A stretch of 22,911 nucleotides of DNA from JAEELC01 sp963621965 (lineage in GTDB: Bacteria > Bacillota_I > Bacilli_A > Acholeplasmatales > Anaeroplasmataceae), in NCBI GenBank assembly GCA_963621965.1, contig CAVFGN010000029.1:1-22911 (forward strand), written 5' to 3'. The notes under the pieces were generated by a model that saw only the letters and a program-made list of their open reading frames with translations, ran no database searches and was not told the origin of the DNA. Of this stretch, positions 21,828 through 22,911 are shown in pieces (positions within the stretch are counted from its first letter, which is position 1; every line of letters starts with the position of its first letter). Made by a program: the position numbers and the translations under genes.

Positions 21828-22781
21828 TTATGCTTTGTTTTCAGAGCCTAAAACAAATTGCACTTTGTGTTTAACAATATCATGTACGGCTTGTCTTGCG
21901 TCTGTTAGATATTGACGTGGATCGAAATGATCAGGATGTTCATCTAAGTGTTTACGAACCATTGCTGTACAAGCTAGACGAACGTCTGAGTCGATGTTAA
22001 TTTTACATACTGCCATTTGACTAGCACGCTTTAATAAATCTTCAGGTACACCAATTGCATCAGGCATGTGTCCACCATGTTCGTTTACCATTTTAACGTA
22101 TTCAGGCATTACAGAAGAAGCACCGTGTAATACGATAGGGAAGCCTGGTAAGCGACGAGAAACTTCTTCAAGAATATCAAAACGAAGTTCAGGCTTTGTA
22201 CCGGCTTTGAACTTATAAGCACCATGACTTGTACCGATTGCGATTGCAAGTGAATCAACGCCAGTTCTCTTTACAAAATCTTCAACCATGTTAGGGTCAG
22301 TATAAGAATGTGTTTCGCTTTCTACATCCTCTTCAACCCCTGCAAGTACACCAAGTTCGCCTTCAACTGTAATGTATCTAGGGTTTGATGGGTGAGCATT
22401 TATGTCGTGCGCATATTCAACTACTTTTTTAGTTAAGGCGACATTTTCTTCATAACTTAAAGAAGAACCATCAATCATAACTGATGAAAAACCTTGGTCG
22501 ATACAATCTTTACATGTTTCAAATGTATCACCATGGTCTAAGTGAAGTGCAATAGGAATATTTGAGTCTTCACAAGCAGCCTCTACCATCTTTTTTAAAT
22601 ATATAGGTTTTGCATATTTTCTAGCACCACGCGAAACTTGAAGAATTACTGGTGAGTGTAATTCGTCACATGCATCAACAATTCCTTGAATTTGTTCCAT
22701 ATTATTGATATTAAAAGCACCGATTGCATATCTGCCTTCGTAAGCTTTTTTAAACATTTCCCTTGTATCTACTAATTCCAT
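21828..22781 (-). CDS. fba: Class II fructose-1,6-bisphosphate aldolase (317 aa)
   Basis: Zinc-dependent glycolytic aldolase. The active-site loop ALHLDHGDTFETC supplies D82 and H83; VEGELG (139-144) and IGTSHGAYKF (H186) follow; the third zinc His is H219 in VLHGASSV. KINIDSDVRLA, the phosphate-binding NxDxD-type strand, is near residue 266. Motif spacing is that of the shorter Gram-positive FbaA-type enzymes, with a modest insertion around DINAHPSNPRY. SD AGGAGG is six bases from the ATG. The gene is monocistronic between a good promoter and a terminator. Tagatose-bisphosphate or related aldolase activity cannot be fully excluded, but FBP is the likely substrate. Confidence 0.93.
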   Translation of the reverse strand: MELVDTREMFKKAYEGRYAIGAFNINNMEQIQGIVDACDELHSPVILQVSRGARKYAKPIYLKKMVEAACEDSNIPIALHLDHGDTFETCKDCIDQGFSSVMIDGSSLSYEENVALTKKVVEYAHDINAHPSNPRYITVEGELGVLAGVEEDVESETHSYTDPNMVEDFVKRTGVDSLAIAIGTSHGAYKFKAGTKPELRFDILEEVSRRLPGFPIVLHGASSVMPEYVKMVNEHGGHMPDAIGVPEDLLKRASQMAVCKINIDSDVRLACTAMVRKHLDEHPDHFDPRQYLTDARQAVHDIVKHKVQFVLGSENKA

Positions 22782-22815
22782 AATTTCCTCCTAGAATAAT
22801 AAATATACTATAATT

Positions 22816-22844
22816 ATTATACTTCTATATGTTAGTTTTTTCAA
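22816..22844 (-). promoter_or_regulatory. Promoter of fba
   Basis: Minus strand: -35 TTGAAA (22844-22839), 17 bp, consensus -10 TATAAT (22821-22816). The start near 22809 gives a leader of about 28 bases. Confidence 0.75.
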
Positions 22845-22852
22845 ACAAGAAT

Positions 22853-22891
22853 AGTAAAAAGAAAAAGCCAGAAGGTTATTCTTCTGACTTT
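22853..22891 (-). terminator. Terminator of a minus-strand gene entering from the right
   Basis: On the minus strand AAAGTCAGAAG pairs with CTTCTGGCTTT around a short AT-rich loop and runs into TTCTTTTT. The one irregular pair is G-U on the minus strand but C-A on the plus strand, favouring minus. Confidence 0.8.
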
Positions 22892-22911
22892 TTAACAACT
22901 TCACTTACAAG
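22876..22911 (-). CDS. 3' end of a minus-strand gene (11 residues, partial)
   Basis: The frame reads LVSEVVKKSEE and stops at TAA (22878-22876), inside the hairpin of the terminator just described. A gene ending here would fit the terminator and the promoter that restarts transcription for fba. Eleven residues are too few to name a product. Confidence 0.45.
   Translation of the reverse strand, partial: LVSEVVKKSEE

Noticed and set aside
1..22911. Mollicute genetic code (UGA as Trp)
   Set aside because: UGA ends the response regulator gene in an ATGA overlap, and Trp is encoded by TGG in yidC and other genes.
1..22911. Insertion sequences, prophage, CRISPR array, tRNA or rRNA genes
   Set aside because: No transposase-like protein, regular repeat-spacer pattern or tRNA cloverleaf was seen on either strand.

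Overview
The window looks like an origin-proximal segment of an AT-rich, low-GC Gram-positive (Bacillota) chromosome. It uses the standard genetic code, since TGA is a genuine stop, for example at the end of the response regulator. The rpmH-rnpA-yidC-jag block, RNA polymerase delta subunit, T-box control of serS and the style of the lysS and fba proteins suggest an uncultured Bacilli lineage, perhaps near Erysipelotrichales/RF39/Mollicutes relatives. The exact taxon is inference. No tRNA, rRNA, insertion sequence, prophage or CRISPR array is visible.

Layout. 1-756: very AT-rich non-coding DNA with one DnaA-box-like 9-mer at the left edge, then a 69-residue membrane protein. 757-4286 (minus): an overlapping gene pair for a heterodimeric ABC exporter with one degenerate ATP site. 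4400-6676 (plus): consensus promoter, rpmH (44 aa), a strong hairpin, then rnpA, yidC and jag. 6715-7467: a perfect parS centromere palindrome, then a membrane-anchored permuted papain-like hydrolase gene carrying a second parS core inside its coding sequence. 7488-10471: dnaX, ebfC, recR and a DUF1934/YwiB-like gene. 10494-11401: rpoE and a small charged protein. 11434-13571: a two-component system preceded by helically phased ATTTC repeats. 13588-15137: serS behind a complete T-box leader with a serine UCU specifier. 15278-15495: a gene-free transcription-unit-like region with promoters, competing hairpins and a terminator. 15495-16781: M24 Xaa-Pro peptidase. 16855-19211: pyrG with a GGGC start and a GCTCCC element, then an RpiB-like protein. 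19212-19522: mostly non-coding, with a 16-codon ORF behind a perfect SD. 19523-22781 (minus): acidic unknown protein, lysS and class II fba, with the 3' end of another minus gene at the right edge.

Most genes are housekeeping: ribosome assembly and tRNA processing (rpmH, rnpA), membrane insertion (yidC), replication and repair (dnaX, recR), transcription (rpoE), tRNA charging (serS, lysS), CTP synthesis (pyrG) and glycolysis (fba). The regulatory DNA is the most interesting part. The pyrG leader has the hallmarks of CTP-sensed reiterative transcription, but no classical attenuator follows; instead the C/U-rich element can pair with the pyrG Shine-Dalgarno sequence, which suggests a translational version of the switch. 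The parS pair, the putative small RNA locus at 15.3-15.5 kb and the tiny ORF at 19.4 kb are the other main leads.
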